Shown: positions 45,171 through 57,599, counted from the stretch's first letter. The stretch is DNA of 64,000 bases from Dugong dugon (GCA_030035585.1 CM057468.1:54122145-54186144); one strand, 5' to 3'. The notes: generated from the letters alone by a model not told the origin. Numbers and translations: made by a program.

Positions 45171-47060
45171 CATCGCAAATACCTTTTTTCACCAACATAA
45201 ACCATGACTATACACATGGACCTCACCAGATAGAATATACAGGAATCAAATTGACTACATCTGTGGAAAGAGATGATGGAAAAGCTCAATATCTTCAGTC
45301 AGAGCAAGGCTAGGGCTGACTGCAGAACAGAACATCAATTGCTCATATGCAAGTTCAAGTTGAAATTGAAGAAAATTAGAACAAGTCCACGAGAGCGAAA
45401 GTACGATGTTTAGTATATCCTACCTGAATTTAGAGACCATCTCAAGAATAGATCTGATGTGTTGAACACTAATGACTGAAGACCAGATGAAATGTGGAAT
45501 GACATCAAGGACATACATGAAAAAAGCAAATGCTCATTAAAAAGACAGGAAGGAAAGAAAAGGCCAAAATAGATGTCAGAAAAGACTCTGAAACTTGCTC
45601 TTGAATGCTGAGTAGCTGAAACAAAAGGTAGAAATGATGAAGTAGAAGAACCGAAGAGAAGATTTCAAAAGGCGGCTCGAGAAGACAAAGGAAAGTATTA
45701 TAATGACATGTGCAAAGAGCTGGAGTTAGAAAACCAAAAATGAAGAACATGCTTGGCATTCCTCAAGCTGAAAGAACCGAAGAAAAAATTCAAGCCTCGA
45801 GTTGCAATAGTGAAGGATTCAATGAGGAAATTATTAAATAATGCAGGAAGCATGAAAAGAAGATGGAAGGAATACACAGAGTCATTATAGCGAAAAGAAT
45901 TGGTTGATGTTCAACCATTCCAAGAGGTAGCATATGATCAGGAACCGAAGGTACTGAAGGAAGAAGTCAAAGCTGCACTGAAGGCATTGGTGAAAAACAA
46001 GGCTCACTCACCTCTACCAAGAAATTTGGAAGACAGCTACCTGGCCAATCGACCGGAAGAGATCCATATTTATGCCTATTCCCAAGAAAAGTGATCCAAC
46101 TGAATGTGGAAATTATTGAACTGTATCATTAATATCACACACCAGTAAAATTTTGCTGGAGATCATTCAAAAGTGGCTGCAGCAGTATGTCAACAGGGAA
46201 CAGCCAGAAATTCAGGCCGGATTCAGAAGAGGATGTGGAACCAGAGATATCATTGCTGGTGTCAGATGGATCTCTGAAAGCAGAGAATACTAGAAAGATG
46301 TTTACCTGTGTTTTATTGACTATGCAAAGGCATTCAATTGTGTGGATCATGGCAAATTATGGATAACATTGCGAAGAATGGGAATTCCAGAACACTTAAT
46401 TGTGCTCATGAGGAAGCTGTACACAGATCAAGAGGCAGTTGTTTGGACAGAACAAGGGGATACTGCAAAGTTTAAAGTCAGGAAAGGTGTGCGTCAGAGT
46501 TACATCCTTTCACTATACCTATTCAGTCTGTATGCTGAGCAAATATTATGAGAAGCTGGACTATATGAAGAAGAATGGGGCATCAGGATTGGAGGAAGAC
46601 TCATTAACAACTTGCGATATGCAGATGACACAACCCTGCTTGCTGAAAGTGAAGAGGACTTGAAGTATTTACTGGTAAAGATCAAAGACCACAGCCTTCA
46701 GCCTTCAATATGGATTACATCTCAACATAAAGAAAACAAAAATCCTCACAACTGCACCAATAAGCAACATCATGATTAACAGAGAAAAGATTGAGGTTGT
46801 CAGTGATTTCATTTTACTTGGATCCACAATCAACGCCCATGGAAGCAGCAGTCAAGAAATCAAATGATGTATTGCATTGGGCAAATCTGCTGCAAAAGAC
46901 CTCTTTGAAGTGTTGAAAAGCAAAGACGTCACCTTGAAGACTAAGGTGTGCCTGGCCCAAGCCACTCTATGTTCAATCGCATCATATGCATTGGAAAGCT
47001 GGACAGTGAATAAGGAAGACCAAAGAAGAATTGATGACTTTGAATCGTGGTGTTGGTGAA
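45171..47060 (+). pseudogene. RTE reverse transcriptase, broken
   Basis: The downstream half of the RTE protein. Signatures are CFIDYAKAFNCVDHGKLW (about 46312-46365; the FIDYAKAF block is the RT motif with a catalytic Asp), RKGVRQSYILSLYLF (about 46483-46530, where the family usually has RQGC), and NNLRYADDTTLLAES with the catalytic YADD at 46618-46629. The C-terminal block ASYALESWTVNKEDQRRI follows (about 46981-47035). The parts fall in several frames with in-frame stops, so no enzyme can be made. The linker 45270-45900 is also recognisable only in pieces. Confidence 0.9.
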
Positions 47061-47406
47061 GAATATCAAATATACCACGGACTGCCAAAAGAATGAACAA
47101 ATCTAACTTGGAAGAAGCACAACCAGAATGCTCCTCAGAAGGAAGGATGGCGAGACTATGTCTTATATACTTTGGACATGTTGTCAGGAGGGATCAGTTC
47201 CTGGAGAAGGACATCATGCTTGGTAAAGCACAGGGTCAGTGAAAAAAAGGAAGACCCTCAACCAGATGGATTGACACAGTGGCTGCAACAATGGGCACAA
47301 GCCTAACAACGATTGTGAGCATGGCGCAGGATCCAGCAGTGTTTTCTTCTGTGGTGCGAAGGGTCTCTGTGAGTCAGAACCAACTTGACAGCACCTAACA
47401 ACAACA

Positions 47407-49494
47407 GTTCCATATCAGATTCTTAAGAAGGTAAGTTTCCCCAGCTAAGATATTTCCAGGTAATTCATTCTTATGCTTCCAACTTCATAAAATAAATAGC
47501 CTTGTACCAAGGCATTATTTCTACATAGACTCATCAAATGTAATCTTCTTAACTTTGATTTGAAAAGAAATTTTAAATAGATTGACAAATGACTGCTAAA
47601 ACCAAAAACAACAACAAAACCCAAACCAGTTGCAGTCGAGGTGACCCCATGTGTTAAGATTTTGTTTATTCTGAACAAACTGTCCATCTTAATAATGTTG
47701 TTCTCATTTGGCAACTGTGGAATGTTCCCCTTAATAAAAAAATTTTAAATAAATAAATTTAATAATAATCTATTGAAGAATCGATAGCCTATCCTTTGGC
47801 CCCTTGAATGTACAGATATGCAATTTTGCCTAGAAGAAAGTGCAAAACCACCCTTGACTCTTTCCAAAGCTTCTAGTAAGGAAGCCCCAACACTGATCAT
47901 TAGATTTAAATGGTATCACAAACAACTCCCCTTGGTCTGTATGTTCTGTGTTGGCAAAAGGCCAGTGTTTATATTAGAGAGATGATGAGACAGTCTCAGT
48001 AAATACCTTGAATACTCTATTTTGAAAATACCCCAGAGGTTGATGCTTTGGGAGGACTAAATGTACACCAAGAACAAGCTATAGCCAGGAAAAACAACAA
48101 CAACACTACCTAGGATACGTTTAATTTTGCAGGAGTAATTGATCCTTTTAGCATGGTAAGTTTATTTCTGGTCATAACAGTCTGACTTCAGATAACAACT
48201 AAATGCATTTTAACAGTACAGCTTTAAAAGCAACGGCATGTTGTGATCATTTTAAAGTTTGCAGTGGCACTCCCTTAAAAGGAGACCCAACAGGCAATTT
48301 AACAATTTTCTCCAAAACATAAGAGTTTGACAACAAACACGGGAACGTTTCTAGTTGCTAAGAGACTTGCCTTTAACATGACCAGCACGTTAAACAAATG
48401 CTTCATGTATTATAGTACCTAATTTTTTATGAACAAGCTACACTTCTCGTTTAACAATATATGCTATCATATATGCTGCTTAAACTTCTAGTGTATGTGT
48501 AATATAAATAAATAAGCAAATAAATTTGAGTAGTCTCAAGGGAGAAAATAGGAAGGACAACTTAAAATGCACATAATTACAGCACAGTAGGAGTGTTGGT
48601 AACTATCTCCAATACACAGCCCTTTAAAAACTAGAAAACCAAAAAGGAAGCTCCAAGCAATATGTTTAAGTAGAATACACTATTGACTGACTTGGTATTG
48701 CCTGTGCCTTTGATCACCATTTAAGAGAACATGGCTGCAGGCCAGCTATAGAACACCTAAAGACAAACCTTTAAAGGGTCGAGTGATGTTTCCTCAAGGA
48801 AATCAAATACCTAGCCAAAGGGCATCATAAATAAATCCGGTCTCTTTTCAGGGGATATCCATGAAAGAGCCATTAGAAAGCCTCTCTTTAATTCAGCCCA
48901 ATCTGAGAGGAAACAAACACATATCCAGCTAAAGTTGATTGTGTTGGAAGATGAACTTGGAGACAAGGACAGAAATATGGGTGCTGGGGGAGGAAGGGGG
49001 AGTTTCAAAACCAGCTGCCCAGTAGGGAGAAGACTGTGGGAAAGTGCTTATGCTTGGACATAAAATGACTCATTAGCAAAACGGAGCCAAGTCATCGAGC
49101 ATTCACTTCATCTTTTCTCTTGGAAGATGAGAAGGTAGGAGCTAATAGTGATACTTCTCTTTTTCTGCACTGCATCCATTTTATTTAAAAAGCTGAAAAT
49201 TTAGAGACAATGCAAGCAGACTAGTTTTTGTTTTGACTATTGTTTCCCAATCTGTCATAGACTGATAGTTTTGTAAAATCCAATATAAATGTATTACTAA
49301 AATATGACATGAAAAGCAAAGACACAATTTATAAGCCTCTATTTTTTTTTTATTATTATTAGATTCAACATGTATAAAATTACTCTGTCAAGTTGCTCTG
49401 AAAATCTAAATGCCCACTCCCAATTCCTGAACTTCATATCTCCTTGGGGACCAGCAAGGGCCTACAGACCACACGAATGACTGTCCCTGGTGTG
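47407..49494. other. Mostly unassigned; small SINE tail
   Basis: Apart from an antisense AfroSINE or RTE-tail scrap at 47600-47660 (AAAAACAACAACAAAACCCA) I recognise no repeat. No gene is supported. A 14-bp direct duplication GTCCCTGGTGTGGT lies at 49483-49510. Confidence 0.4.
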
Positions 49495-49612
49495 GTGTCC
49501 CTGGTGTGGTGGATAAACTTTGGCTTCAGACAGACTTGTTTTTAAATCCCATTCGTCACTTATTTCCTATGGAACTTGAGAAGGTTGTTTAACTTACTAT
49601 GTTTAAGGAGAT
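49495..49612 (-). mobile_element. MIR SINE
   Basis: GGTGGATAAACTTTGGCTTC, TTTTAAATCCCATTCGTCAC and AGAAGGTTGTTTAACTTACT follow antisense MIR. Confidence 0.72.
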
Positions 49613-52600
49613 GAAGTGCACAAGTATCCTCATCTTACGAGTAACATCTACAGGATCCATTTTATAAGTGTCAAAATACGAGAAATTCCCTTATTCTTTT
49701 CTTGGTTGCTGCCACCTGAAATTATCATCAGAAGACAGATCCTCTCCAGTTTTTCCCACTTCTGTTGGGACGTAATTTCACTTCCTCACAAATGCTAAGG
49801 AGGCCATGGTTTGCTAACAATGCCTTCCAGGAAAGATCAAAAGCTAGGAAGTAGTGGTTTCAGATTGGAGATTGGAAAAATAGCCTAACTTCAACTCCAG
49901 CAGAGAGCTAAAATGAAAAACTCAGGTTCTCAGAAGGTGTCATGCGGTGGTCTAAGGCTGGCCTAAGGAAGGATAAGGAGTAGTGGAGATCTCAACAAAT
50001 ATTTGTTGAAAGAGTGTAAGGAAGAATTACTTCCTGTGTTGACAACAGATTTGTCCATGGGGTGGGAAACATGGACAATGCCTTACTTCCTGTGCGATAC
50101 AATGCTTTTACAATCTCAAGCTTACTATCTTTTACCTACACGCTGGCCTACTCTCTAGACCAGCAGTTTTCCAAATATTTCTAGCCATGACACTTTCTCT
50201 TCAAATGAAACCTTAATTGTAAGTCCACTGTATAAAACAGATGAACGCACAGTTGTGCTGGTTAAAGCAGGAGATAGAGGGCTCAGAACTCTATTTTGCC
50301 TTCTTAACCTGCAATGCCTAGGAATCCACAGAGCACAATCTGAAAACCATTGACTCAAATGCTACTGGATTCCACAGAAAGCCCAAACAATGCCTCAAAG
50401 TAATGGTCAAATCACTGAAAATAGCCAAGCCATTCTCTTCTATAACTGGCAGGTGTCCCCTTGCTTTCTGTTTTACATTGAGACTCTCCAAGACTTTGCC
50501 CCACATTGATCCTGCTTTACTGCAGCCTACTACCTCTTTATCCTGCACAAGACCATCTTCTCTTGCTCTTTTTTGTTCCTTTCTCTCCCTCTGAATTCTA
50601 CCCAAATGTATCCTCTGCCACAACCAGCACACTTTCTTATTCAAAAGCCCCTAACAAACTCAACCCAAGTGTTCTGCTGTATTACTGAAGCCTGCAGGGT
50701 ATAATGGACAAAGCAAGCTTAGACAAGTTGTTCATCTTCTGTCTCTCTTATCCTTTCTTAGTCTTCATCCCTCTTGGTCTAGAACATCCTGTGTGCCATT
50801 CCTCTTGCCAAAGAATGCACCTGTGGTTGTCAACGGACTAGACCTAACATTGACATAATTGCACATGTAGCTGTTTCTTTGGTGGGATAACTGTCCATAT
50901 AATTCTATGTCTATAGATTCTTGGAGTATAAACTGCCACTTCAGGCTCACTTTAAGGTTTCTAGAAACTTGGAGATGTGATTGGGTTTTTCTTTTTCTTT
51001 CTGAGTTTTTGCTTTTAGTATGTGACCATAATAGCACTTATAACATGATTTATTTAGTGAAATCAAAACATGGTAGATACATGAATATTCCAGAAACACA
51101 CAGATGGCCAATTCACTGTATGTATACAGGGTAAACTATCTCTTCAAACGAATAAATCAGTGTAGTCTCTCTTTAAGTCATGTTCACCATATTCTACAAC
51201 TTTCTAAGAGAGTAAGATACAAATCTATCTCAGTCATGTTTTAATTCAAAATGTTTACCCTTGCCCATTGACAATGGCATGCTTTAACAGCACATAGCGA
51301 ACAAGACTTGCTTCCTTTGTTAGACATTGTCCTTAATAATTCCTGAACTTGCTGACGCATAAACAGTATTATTGTCAGTCTTATAAGTAACTCTCTTATA
51401 CAAAGTATTATTTACATTAGACTGGATTATAGAAATAAGATAATAAAGTATTGGGCAAAGAAATCAAACTGATACTTTGAAAATACATTTCTCATCTTGC
51501 TATTCAGAATTTGGGAAGACAATTAAAGGCAAATACTATTTAACCTCTGATTTTTAAAAAACATTATTTCTATATTTCAAAATGCAGTGTTTTCTAAGGA
51601 ATATTCATATGCTGTATCATTCTATAAATCCTTTCTTGATAATTAATTATTTCAAAAGAATGAAATAATGTTTCATCTGAAATAAATTTAACATAAAATC
51701 AAATGCTAAATTGTGGAAGATGAGGATTTTTCCAGAGCTGTTCTTTGAATAAAACTACTATTAAGTCTATGCATTCCTTACAGGGGGTGAGAGAAACAAT
51801 CTCATGCTAAACCACGAAGAACACCCATCCTACTGAGCAAGTCCAAAGACTGTTCTGCAGCGCGTAGGTGCTGAATGGAAGAAGCTAATGAGAAAAAGAG
51901 TGATTGTGACAAGCAATTATGTCACCTACGTGAGCAGCTTAATTTTCTAAATTAGCCACTTTGATAATTATGACATCTCATTTGTCTTTTAATTCCATGA
52001 GCCCTGAAGTTTACCTTTGATTTTTTCTAATCAGATAAGAGGCTTTGATAAGCCAAGGGTCTATTATGGCCTGAAAAATTCAGATTTCAGGCTGATTGGA
52101 CTCGCTGTTTGCTTGAGCCAGAGCAAATGGCTCTTCCCACAACAGCTCTGCAAGCCTGACTTTCCTGCTTCTGTTTGCAATAGTGATGGGAAAAAAGGGG
52201 AGAGGGCAGTCCAAAGCAAGTTAATAGTGTCAACAAGACTGAAGAGAAAACTGTTCCACCTGCTTCAGAAGAAAGGCAAACGGTTTTTTGAATACATTAA
52301 AAATTATGTTACCAGCATCCACTTTGTATGCCCCTAAATTACCAAGCTAATTACAAATTGCTCTGATCTACTCATTGACACACCTTCGAGCTTTGGGAGA
52401 CAACACGTTCACATTCTGTACTGTATTCACTTGAGAGATTTAAAAAAAAGTTGAGGCCTATAGAGCTAAGTATATTAGAAAAACAGATTATTTGAAAGGG
52501 AAATCCCAGCGATCACTGCCAGCTAGATTTCTGAAGCTGAATTATCCATGAAATGAGGAGGAGTCTTGATGCCTGTAATTTTGAGTCTGTAATCAACTGG

Positions 52601-52651
52601 CCCTGCTGTCTTCTCTTACTTGAATGTCTGTGTGTTTGGCAGAAGGATGTC
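49613..52651. other. Long repeat-poor region, candidate regulatory
   Basis: No gene is supported. 50400-50690 is pyrimidine-rich and may be an old LINE scrap. 51580-52440 is AT-rich and repeat-free, with many TAAT cores (CAAGCAATTATGTCACCTAC near 51911, CACTTTGATAATTATGACAT near 51957), compatible with a conserved non-coding element. Confidence 0.4.
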
Positions 52652-52666
52652 AAGAAGTGCCAAACA

Positions 52667-53126
52667 TTCTGGACAGGGCAGGAGAAAAACGTAGAACAGA
52701 ATTCAAATTCACATAAAAAGACCAGACTTAATGGTCTGACAGAGACTGGAGGAACCCCCAAAACTATGGCCCCTAGACGCACTGTTAACCCAGAACTAAA
52801 GACATTCCTGGGGCCCACTTTTCAGGCAAAGATGAGACAGGACTATAAAATAAAAAATAATACACTTGGGGAACATGTTTCTTAGTTCAATCAGATGTAA
52901 TAAACCAAATGGGCAGCTCCTGTCCAAAAGCAGGATGAGAAGGCAGGAAGGGACAGGAACTGGTCGAATGGACACAAGGAACCCAAGGTGGAAAGTGGGA
53001 GTGTGCTGTCACATTGTGGGGATTGCAGTCAATGTCACAAAACAATATGTGTATAAATTTTTGAATGAAAAATTGACTTGATCTGCAAACTTTCACCTAA
53101 AGCCCAATAAAAAAACTGAGGGAAAA
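52667..53126 (+). mobile_element. L1 3' UTR, 5'-truncated, with TSD
   Basis: Starts in the L1 3' UTR and ends CTTTCACCTAAAGCCCAATA plus an A-rich tail. TSD AAGAAGTGCCAAACA / AAGAAGTGACAAACA (52652-52666 and 53127-53141). Same 3' UTR subfamily as the long L1 (the reverse complement of 14492-15000). Confidence 0.92.
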
Positions 53127-53321
53127 AAGAAGTGACAAACAAGGCGAAAGGACAATTACTTTACTTCATGACAGAGACTTGTTTCAGAGATAAGGGACAA
53201 AGATGGCTGTTTGGATCAGAATGTGGTACCTGAAACGCTTGAACAAAACTCAGGAAAATTGTTTTAGCCCATCACACTGGCAGGGAGGCCATACTTAGCT
53301 AAGGCAGCATCTTAAGAAGAT

Positions 53322-53508
53322 TGTTGTTCGTTGCTGTCAAGTCAGTTCCGACTCATGGCAACTCCATGTGTGCAGAGTAGAACTTCTCCATAGAATCTTT
53401 AAAGAAGTAGAAAGCCAGGGCTGTCTCCTGAGGCATCTCTGGGTGGGTTAGAACCAGCAACCTTTCAGCTAGTGGTCGAGCATTTAACAGTTTGTGCTAC
53501 CTAGGGAA
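53322..53508 (-). mobile_element. AfroSINE
   Basis: TTGTTGTTCGTTGCTGTCAA, GTTCCGACTCATGGCAACTC and TGAGGCATCTCTGGGTGGGT mark an antisense copy; CTTAAG-type sequence occurs on both sides. Confidence 0.87.
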
Positions 53509-54200
53509 TTCACCTTAAGGAGGTAGCCCTCAGGAATCAAGAGATGACGTGTGTGTGTATGTGTATACACCAACCCCCCGACACGCACACCCGTATATTG
53601 AAGAAGACACTTCCACTCCTACTTTCCACATACCCCAAAGACTGCCTGTTATCTTCTTGTGGTGCCCTTTCTTTTTATAAGCCCCTTTTTAGGTTTATTT
53701 TAACTGGATTTCACCTAGAAAAAGAATATTTTCATGCATATCCATGGACATCCCATATCTTAGGATCAGTATTAGATTAACTGATTAGAATCAATGGTTT
53801 CCAAGTCTAGGTGGCCAGATTCAAACTTCCCTCACACACCCTCCCATAGGCATGTCATCCTTAACTGGGGAATCTTGGACATCTCAGCAGTGATCTAGAA
53901 TCCTTCTGAGTTTTTGGGACTGTGCCTAGATATTCTTCCCTTATGCAGAGTTCTGCATCTATGGCCTTCCAGAAAATAGGAAGTGTCTTGCTGGTTAAAT
54001 CCCCAGAAAAGTGTGGCAGAACTAGAACCCTTACTACCACTGATAATCTGCCAGAAAAAAAGCCAGATACAAAAAGTTCGAATCAGGATTTTCTTGTTTA
54101 AGCAGCCCTTTATCTCATTTTTTAATATATTGGAAGTGTATCTGTCAAACTTATTGTCATTAGTTTATTTATCATTTCATATTTTTAATAGAGTGGGTTC
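53509..54200. other. Unassigned; short TG/AC-rich stretch
   Basis: A TG-rich then AC-rich patch lies at 53545-53592. No gene or interspersed repeat is recognised in the remainder. Confidence 0.35.
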
Positions 54201-54236
54201 TTAATGTTTTTTATTCAGGTATAATTTACATATAGT

Positions 54237-54428
54237 CCTTGGGTGATGAAAATGGTTAAACACTTGGCTGCTAACCAAAAGGTTGGTAGTTCAAATCTAC
54301 ATGGAGATGCCTTGGAAGAAAGGCCCGGCAGTCTACTTCTGAAAGATCACAACCATTGAAAAACCTATGGAACAAAGTTTTCTGAAACACATGAGTTGGA
54401 ATTGACTTGACTTCGACTGGTTATACTT
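54237..54428 (+). mobile_element. AfroSINE (left arm of inverted pair)
   Basis: Head CCTTGGGTGATGAAAATGG, B-box region GGTTGGTAGTTCAAATCTAC, body AGAAAGGCCCGGCAGTCTAC. The 12-bp TSD TTTACATATAGT (54225-54236) recurs at 54645-54656, beyond the second SINE. Confidence 0.9.
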
Positions 54429-54436
54429 TGTTACTG

Positions 54437-54638
54437 TTGTTAGGTGCCGTTGCGTTGACTTTGACTCATAGCAACCCCATGAGACAGAGTAGACCTGCCC
54501 CACAGGGTTTTCTAGGCTGTAGTTTTGTGGGAGCGGATTGCCAGATCTTTCTCCTGCGGAGCCACTTGATGAGTTTGTACTGCCAACCATTTGGTTAGCA
54601 GCAGAGTGCTTAACCATTGTACCACCAAGGTTCCTTGG
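54437..54638 (-). mobile_element. AfroSINE (right arm of inverted pair)
   Basis: Antisense copy: TTGTTAGGTGCCGTTGCGTT, GAGTAGACCTGCCCCACAGG, head complement TTAACCATTGTACCACCAAG. It inserted into the tail of the first SINE; TGGTTATACTTTG on the left and TGGTTATTCTTTA on the right are the probable TSD. Confidence 0.9.
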
Positions 54639-55070
54639 TTATTCTTTACATATAGTGAAATTCACCCTTTTTAGTGTCTAGTTATGTGAGATTTGACAAA
54701 CACATATAGTCATACAACCATTACTACAATTAAGATATAGAACAGTTCCATTATCCCCCAAAATTCCTTCACAGCCCTTTTAGTCAATTTCTTCCTCTAC
54801 TCCCAGCCCCTGACAACCACTGATCTGTTTTCTGCCCCTATAATTTTGCTTTTCCCAGAATGCCATATAAGTGGAATCATACAGTACTTGGCATAATGAC
54901 TTTGAGATAAGTCCATGTTGTTATGTGTATCAATAGCTCATTCCTTTCAATTGATGAGTGGTAGTCCATCGTATGGATGAAACACGGTTTATCCATTTAC
55001 ACACTGAAGGACATTTTGGTTGTTTACAGTTTTGGGTGATTACAAATAAAGCCATTATAATCATTCATGT

Positions 55071-56412
55071 ATTTGAATCAGGATTCATCAGAGAGATTCT
55101 GTTTCTGGATTTCAGGATTATTGTTAGAGAAATTCACAGGTATTTTTCCCACAGAATATGAGTAATCCCAGCAGGTGACTTTGACCTACCTTGGACACTG
55201 AATCTGCCAGGTCTCCTGGAGAGATTTCTTTTACTTCTTACACACAACTTCTTAACCTTTACATTAGACTAAGCCTTGATAGCTTTTGTTTTCCCAGTAC
55301 TTACTTTTCTACATATTAGTTAATGAAGAAATATGGACTTGTGACTAATATTTACTCATTGTTTCAGCTGCTGTTGAAAAGAAGCTGCTTTTTTTACTTA
55401 TCGAGGACTCCCGCACCTTGAGCTTGTCTTCCCTTTGTTTCATGTTTCATATAGTGTGGAACATGCTCTTGGCATTCAAGCCATTTGATGGCTCCAGAGA
55501 CAGACATTAATTCTTTCTTTGGTTTAGAATATTTTCAATTCTCAGGTAGGGTGAATACTTTATCATTTCTAAAAATCGCATACATGACAGCTAAGAGAGA
55601 GTAAATGTCTACAAAGAGTGCTCATGGATGTCCTGAGGGGCTTTTGTAGTCATAGAATACACCTCACCTTTATATTGGTGACCACAGCTTTACAAAAAGG
55701 CAATATGAGGAAATCCCAATTAATAATCCATGTATATCAAGTGCTGGAGCATCACCTCCAGACTCGTCATTTCTTTCTGAAAGCATTCACTGTGGGTTCC
55801 CATTTGAAAAGCAGGCTCTCTAGTTCTCCCAGTGCTTTAAAATGCCCCCTTCAGCAGCATATCTTTTACATCAAAAGAGATAAAGCTTGAATTTATGTTT
55901 GATGCTAGTTTCATTTTATTGGAGAGTAATGACTACCAGTCCTCTACGTATTGAGAGTGGGGGAAGGGAGGGAGAGTGGAAAATAGTGAAGCCTTTTAAT
56001 TTTTTCATGAGATCATTTTTCCCTTGACATGCAATTTGATGCTTAACAATTTTTCTGGAAGTCAAAAGGAGTACTTCCTTCCCTAATTTTCACAGTGCTA
56101 TAAATAGCCCCTCACAAAGCATAATTGTATAAAAGAGACGACACTTCTTTAGGAAAGAATTCTCACTGGAAAGATAAAAGGAGGTCAAAACTCTTATGTG
56201 AGATGTGTATTTTCAAGTATTCATAAAAATAGAAATCATCATCAGTGGGAAAATTCTTCACGATAGACAGTCACACATAAGATATTGGAGCCAAAGCCAT
56301 TTTCACAGGCTCCAACTGTAGTTTGAAGGGAATCCAGCCAAGAAGCTGCTGCTGGGTACTTAGCTCAAGTGGCAATAAAAGGGATGAGTATATGAGCACA
56401 TGTGCACACATG
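55071..56412. other. Unassigned sequence
   Basis: No gene or repeat is recognised. There is a G-rich patch near 55955. Confidence 0.35.
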
Positions 56413-56455
56413 CCACACACACACACACACATGCATGCACATACACACACACACT
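56413..56455 (+). repeat. (CA)n microsatellite, interrupted
   Basis: CA dinucleotide arrays interrupted by ATGCATGCACAT. Short open frames here (56271-56525 minus, 56323-56594 plus) merely translate the repeat. Confidence 0.95.
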
Positions 56456-56892
56456 CCGGCTTGCAGAGGTATTTGCCAGGAACATTTTCTTTTTCGGGCT
56501 GCTGCCATTTGGGTCCTATAGCCATCAGTCAGGTCCTGTGGTGACTTCAGCCACTGACTCTGCTCCTAGAGGTGGAATAACATGGAAAAGATGAAAAAGG
56601 AGAAATCAGGAGAGCACCTTCAACAGCTGGAAGGATCAGTGCAACAGCATTTAGATAGCATCAACGCCCCAGTTAGTTTGTAATGACTTCTATGCCATAA
56701 AAACACTTAAGATGTCCTCTTGGAAGTGATTATATACGTATTTTTATGGTTTAATTATTTATAAATCACCAGGAGTTTATAGGACAATGTGCAAAACATT
56801 TTAAAAGACCAGGCCCCTGCCTCACTGGGTTTATGGGCTTGCAAAAACAAAAATGTGGACAACACAGGCATGAATTATTTTAAAAATCATAT
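56456..56892. other. Unassigned sequence
   Basis: Nothing recognised. Confidence 0.35.
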
Positions 56893-56894
56893 GT

Positions 56895-56970
56895 GGTCAT
56901 GATATTGAACCAACACATACTGAGTCGTACCAGGTACCAGACACTGCATTAAGCAAGGCTTTGAACTGGC
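56895..56970 (+). mobile_element. MIR SINE, part 1
   Basis: ACACATACTGAGTCGTACCA and CAGACACTGCATTAAGC begin a MIR that continues at 57133, after a MER5A. Confidence 0.65.
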
Positions 56971-56974
56971 TCCT

Positions 56975-57132
56975 TTCAGATAGAACTTCTGCTGATAATT
57001 TGCATTTCTAACAACTTCCCTGCTGAGAATTTGCATTTCCATCCCAGATATACTGAATCAGAATCTACATTTTAACAAGATCCCCAGGTGATCCTTATGT
57101 ATAACTTCCTGGGAACTTACTGGAAGCCCTGG
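56975..57132 (+). mobile_element. MER5A hAT element, diverged
   Basis: TACTGAATCAGAATCTACAT and AACAAGATCCCCAGGTGATC are MER5A landmarks; TTTGCATTTCTAACAACTTC just before suggests a duplicated or rearranged copy. Confidence 0.7.
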
Positions 57133-57316
57133 TGTTAAGGTCCTTACATAAAGTCTTTATTTTAAACCTTGTAACGACTTCATGAGGAAGTTATTCTCAA
57201 CAGCCTCATTTTACACATGAGTTAACTGAACTTAGAGGAGCTCAAGGACCTACTCAACATCCCACAATGAGTAGAAAGTGGGACCACGATTTGAAGTCTG
57301 GTTGTGTCTTATTTTA
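57133..57316 (+). mobile_element. MIR SINE, part 2
   Basis: CCTTGTAACGACTTCATGAG, CAGCCTCATTTTACACATGA and GTGGGACCACGATTTGAAGT continue the MIR; its last bases (CTTAATCTCTGCTATGCTGC) follow the SINE, at 57529-57575. Confidence 0.78.
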
Positions 57317-57528
57317 GGTCCTTGGGTGATGCAAATGATTTCCGCTTGACTACTAGCCTAAAGGTTGGCAGATGGAATGCACCCAGTGGCTCCATAAAAG
57401 AAAGACCTGGCGGTCTGCTTCCGTATGGAATATAGCCAAGAAAGCCCTATAGAGCAGTTTTACTCTGCAACACATAGGTTGCCATGAGTTGGAATCAACT
57501 CAATGGCAAGACTTTGGTTTTGGGTCTG
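57317..57528 (+). mobile_element. AfroSINE inserted in the MIR
   Basis: Head GGTCCTTGGGTGATGCAAAT, body AAAGACCTGGCGGTCTGCTT, tail TTGGAATCAACTCAATGGCA. An imperfect TSD (TTGTGTCTTATTTTA versus CTGTGTCCTACTTTA) flanks it. Confidence 0.88.
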
Positions 57529-57599
57529 TGTCCTACTTTAAACCTATGCTCTTAATCTCTGCTATGCTGCCTCTGCATGGGAGTGTGTTGACACAGTCC

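Larger units (their letters stand above)
43450..47406 (+). mobile_element. RTE (BovB-like) LINE, nearly complete, interrupted
   Basis: A plus-strand RTE-clade LINE, starting around CCTCCTCAAAGTATAGTCGA and ending in CACCTAACAACAACAG. It encodes an apurinic-type endonuclease followed by a reverse transcriptase and C-terminal region, all broken. It is split by an L1 at 44120-45156 with a near-perfect TSD, so about 2.9 kb of RTE sequence remains, close to the 3.2-kb family length. The short terminal AACAACA repeat instead of poly(A) is typical of RTE elements. Its 3' end is copied in the fragment at 12450 and resembles the SINE tails. Confidence 0.9.
54205..55070 (-). mobile_element. L1M-type 3' region, interrupted by two SINEs
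   Basis: TTTTTATTCAGGTATAATTT (left), then after the SINEs GTGAAATTCACCC, AAGATATAGAACAGTTCCAT, ATATAAGTGGAATCATACAG and TTATCCATTTACACACTGAA match the antisense 3' region of ancient mammalian L1M elements. Its two parts are 54205-54236 and 54645-55070. Confidence 0.8.

Noticed and set aside
53545-53592. Z-DNA or microsatellite of note
   Set aside because: Short and imperfect TG/AC tract; too small to call more than simple sequence.
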